Source of the DNA: Luidia sarsii
Lineage: Eukaryota > Echinodermata > Asteroidea > Paxillosida > Luidiidae
DNA length: 64,000 nucleotides
Direction of reading: 5' to 3'
Assembly: GCA_949987565.1 (NCBI GenBank)
Contig: OX465107.1
Coordinates: forward strand, 7,066,851 to 7,130,850
Below, piece by piece: positions 63,697 through 64,000 of the stretch (the first letter of the stretch is position 1; each line of letters begins with the position of its first letter). The position numbers were made by a program, and so were the translations under genes. The notes beneath the pieces are model-generated. The model ran no database searches. It was not told the DNA's origin and saw only the letters and a program-made list of their open reading frames with translations.

Positions 63697-64000
63697 CTAG
63701 CGACGGGCAAGGGACGAGGGCAGAGGGCAGAGGGCAGAGGGGAGGGGGGATAGGGCGGGGTGAGGTGGGGTGAAAGAATCAAGTCAACCAAAGTAAATGA
63801 ATAGAGAAGAGAAATCTAGCAACTATGTCTCTTACTACCGCTTTGAAGCCGACTTAAATGACCAAAATTAAAATCTAAAACATAAAAAATTACCAAAAAA
63901 ATCAAGGGCCTGACATTTCCATTCAGGCCGGACTTCAAATGCAAATCTCCAAAAAAAAATGAAGCCAGAGGTCTCGGGTTCAAATCCAGAAAGATTCAAA
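63697..64000 (-). other. Intron upstream of E1 (cut by window edge)
   Basis: Purine-rich start, then AT-rich. 63963-63996 contains AGCCAGAGGTCTCGGGTTCA, a SINE family 1 B-box region cut by the window edge. The expected linker exon is not present. Confidence 0.65.

Noticed and set aside
62279..62886. Ser/Leu-rich minus frames of 165-188 codons
   Set aside because: Translation of the CT-rich tract; no splice or domain support.

Overview
The window is animal (eukaryotic) genomic DNA and is almost entirely one gene read on the minus strand: the middle of a giant titin-like sarcomere protein. Transcription runs from position 64000 toward position 1. I reconstructed 35 exons (E1 at 63461-63696 to E35 at 1-3002) from open frames, GT/AG borders and intron phase. 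Every successive junction agrees in phase, giving about 27.6 kb of continuous coding sequence (about 9,200 residues) with about 25 immunoglobulin (I-set) domains. Neither the start codon, the stop codon, a promoter nor a polyadenylation site lies in the window. I see no kinase and no fibronectin-III domain.

Layout along the protein. (1) E1-E14 (63.7-52.2 kb): five Ig domains, each split over two exons and joined by separate short linker exons carrying a SQLP(E/D)xM...LEY-type motif. This is the Ig-linker pattern of kettin/sallimus, the invertebrate titins. (2) E15-E26 (51.4-26.3 kb): single Ig domains alternating with basic, proline-rich or acidic-serine linkers. (3) E27 (24.5-16.9 kb): one 7.6-kb exon with seven Ig domains separated by linkers made of recurring TEV(T/V)I(D/E)R...PVEL and PE(Y/F)xxIVMP motifs. 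(4) E28-E31 (16.7-7.6 kb): very long exons that each end in one Ig domain. E28-E30 hold twelve near-identical 105-residue units, each made of three 35-residue sub-repeats with a tryptophan at position 26, plus diverged 35-residue copies. This is presumably an elastic, PEVK-like spring. (5) E32-E34: two more Ig domains and an acidic-serine linker. (6) E35: an exon of at least 3 kb of serine/glutamate/aspartate-rich repeats that runs off the left edge.

The introns hold no other convincing gene. They contain tRNA-derived SINEs on both strands and SINE pieces turned into tandem arrays. They also contain several short inverted-repeat DNA transposons (one with TTAA ends like piggyBac, one family with GGGCC...GGCCC ends found nested, and fold-back hairpins), minisatellites with 16-, 28-, 110- and 182-bp periods, and long GA/CT tracts next to splice sites. 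The kettin-type architecture, the absence of vertebrate titin features and the repeat families suggest a marine invertebrate, probably a deuterostome and perhaps an echinoderm. The species assignment is inference only.
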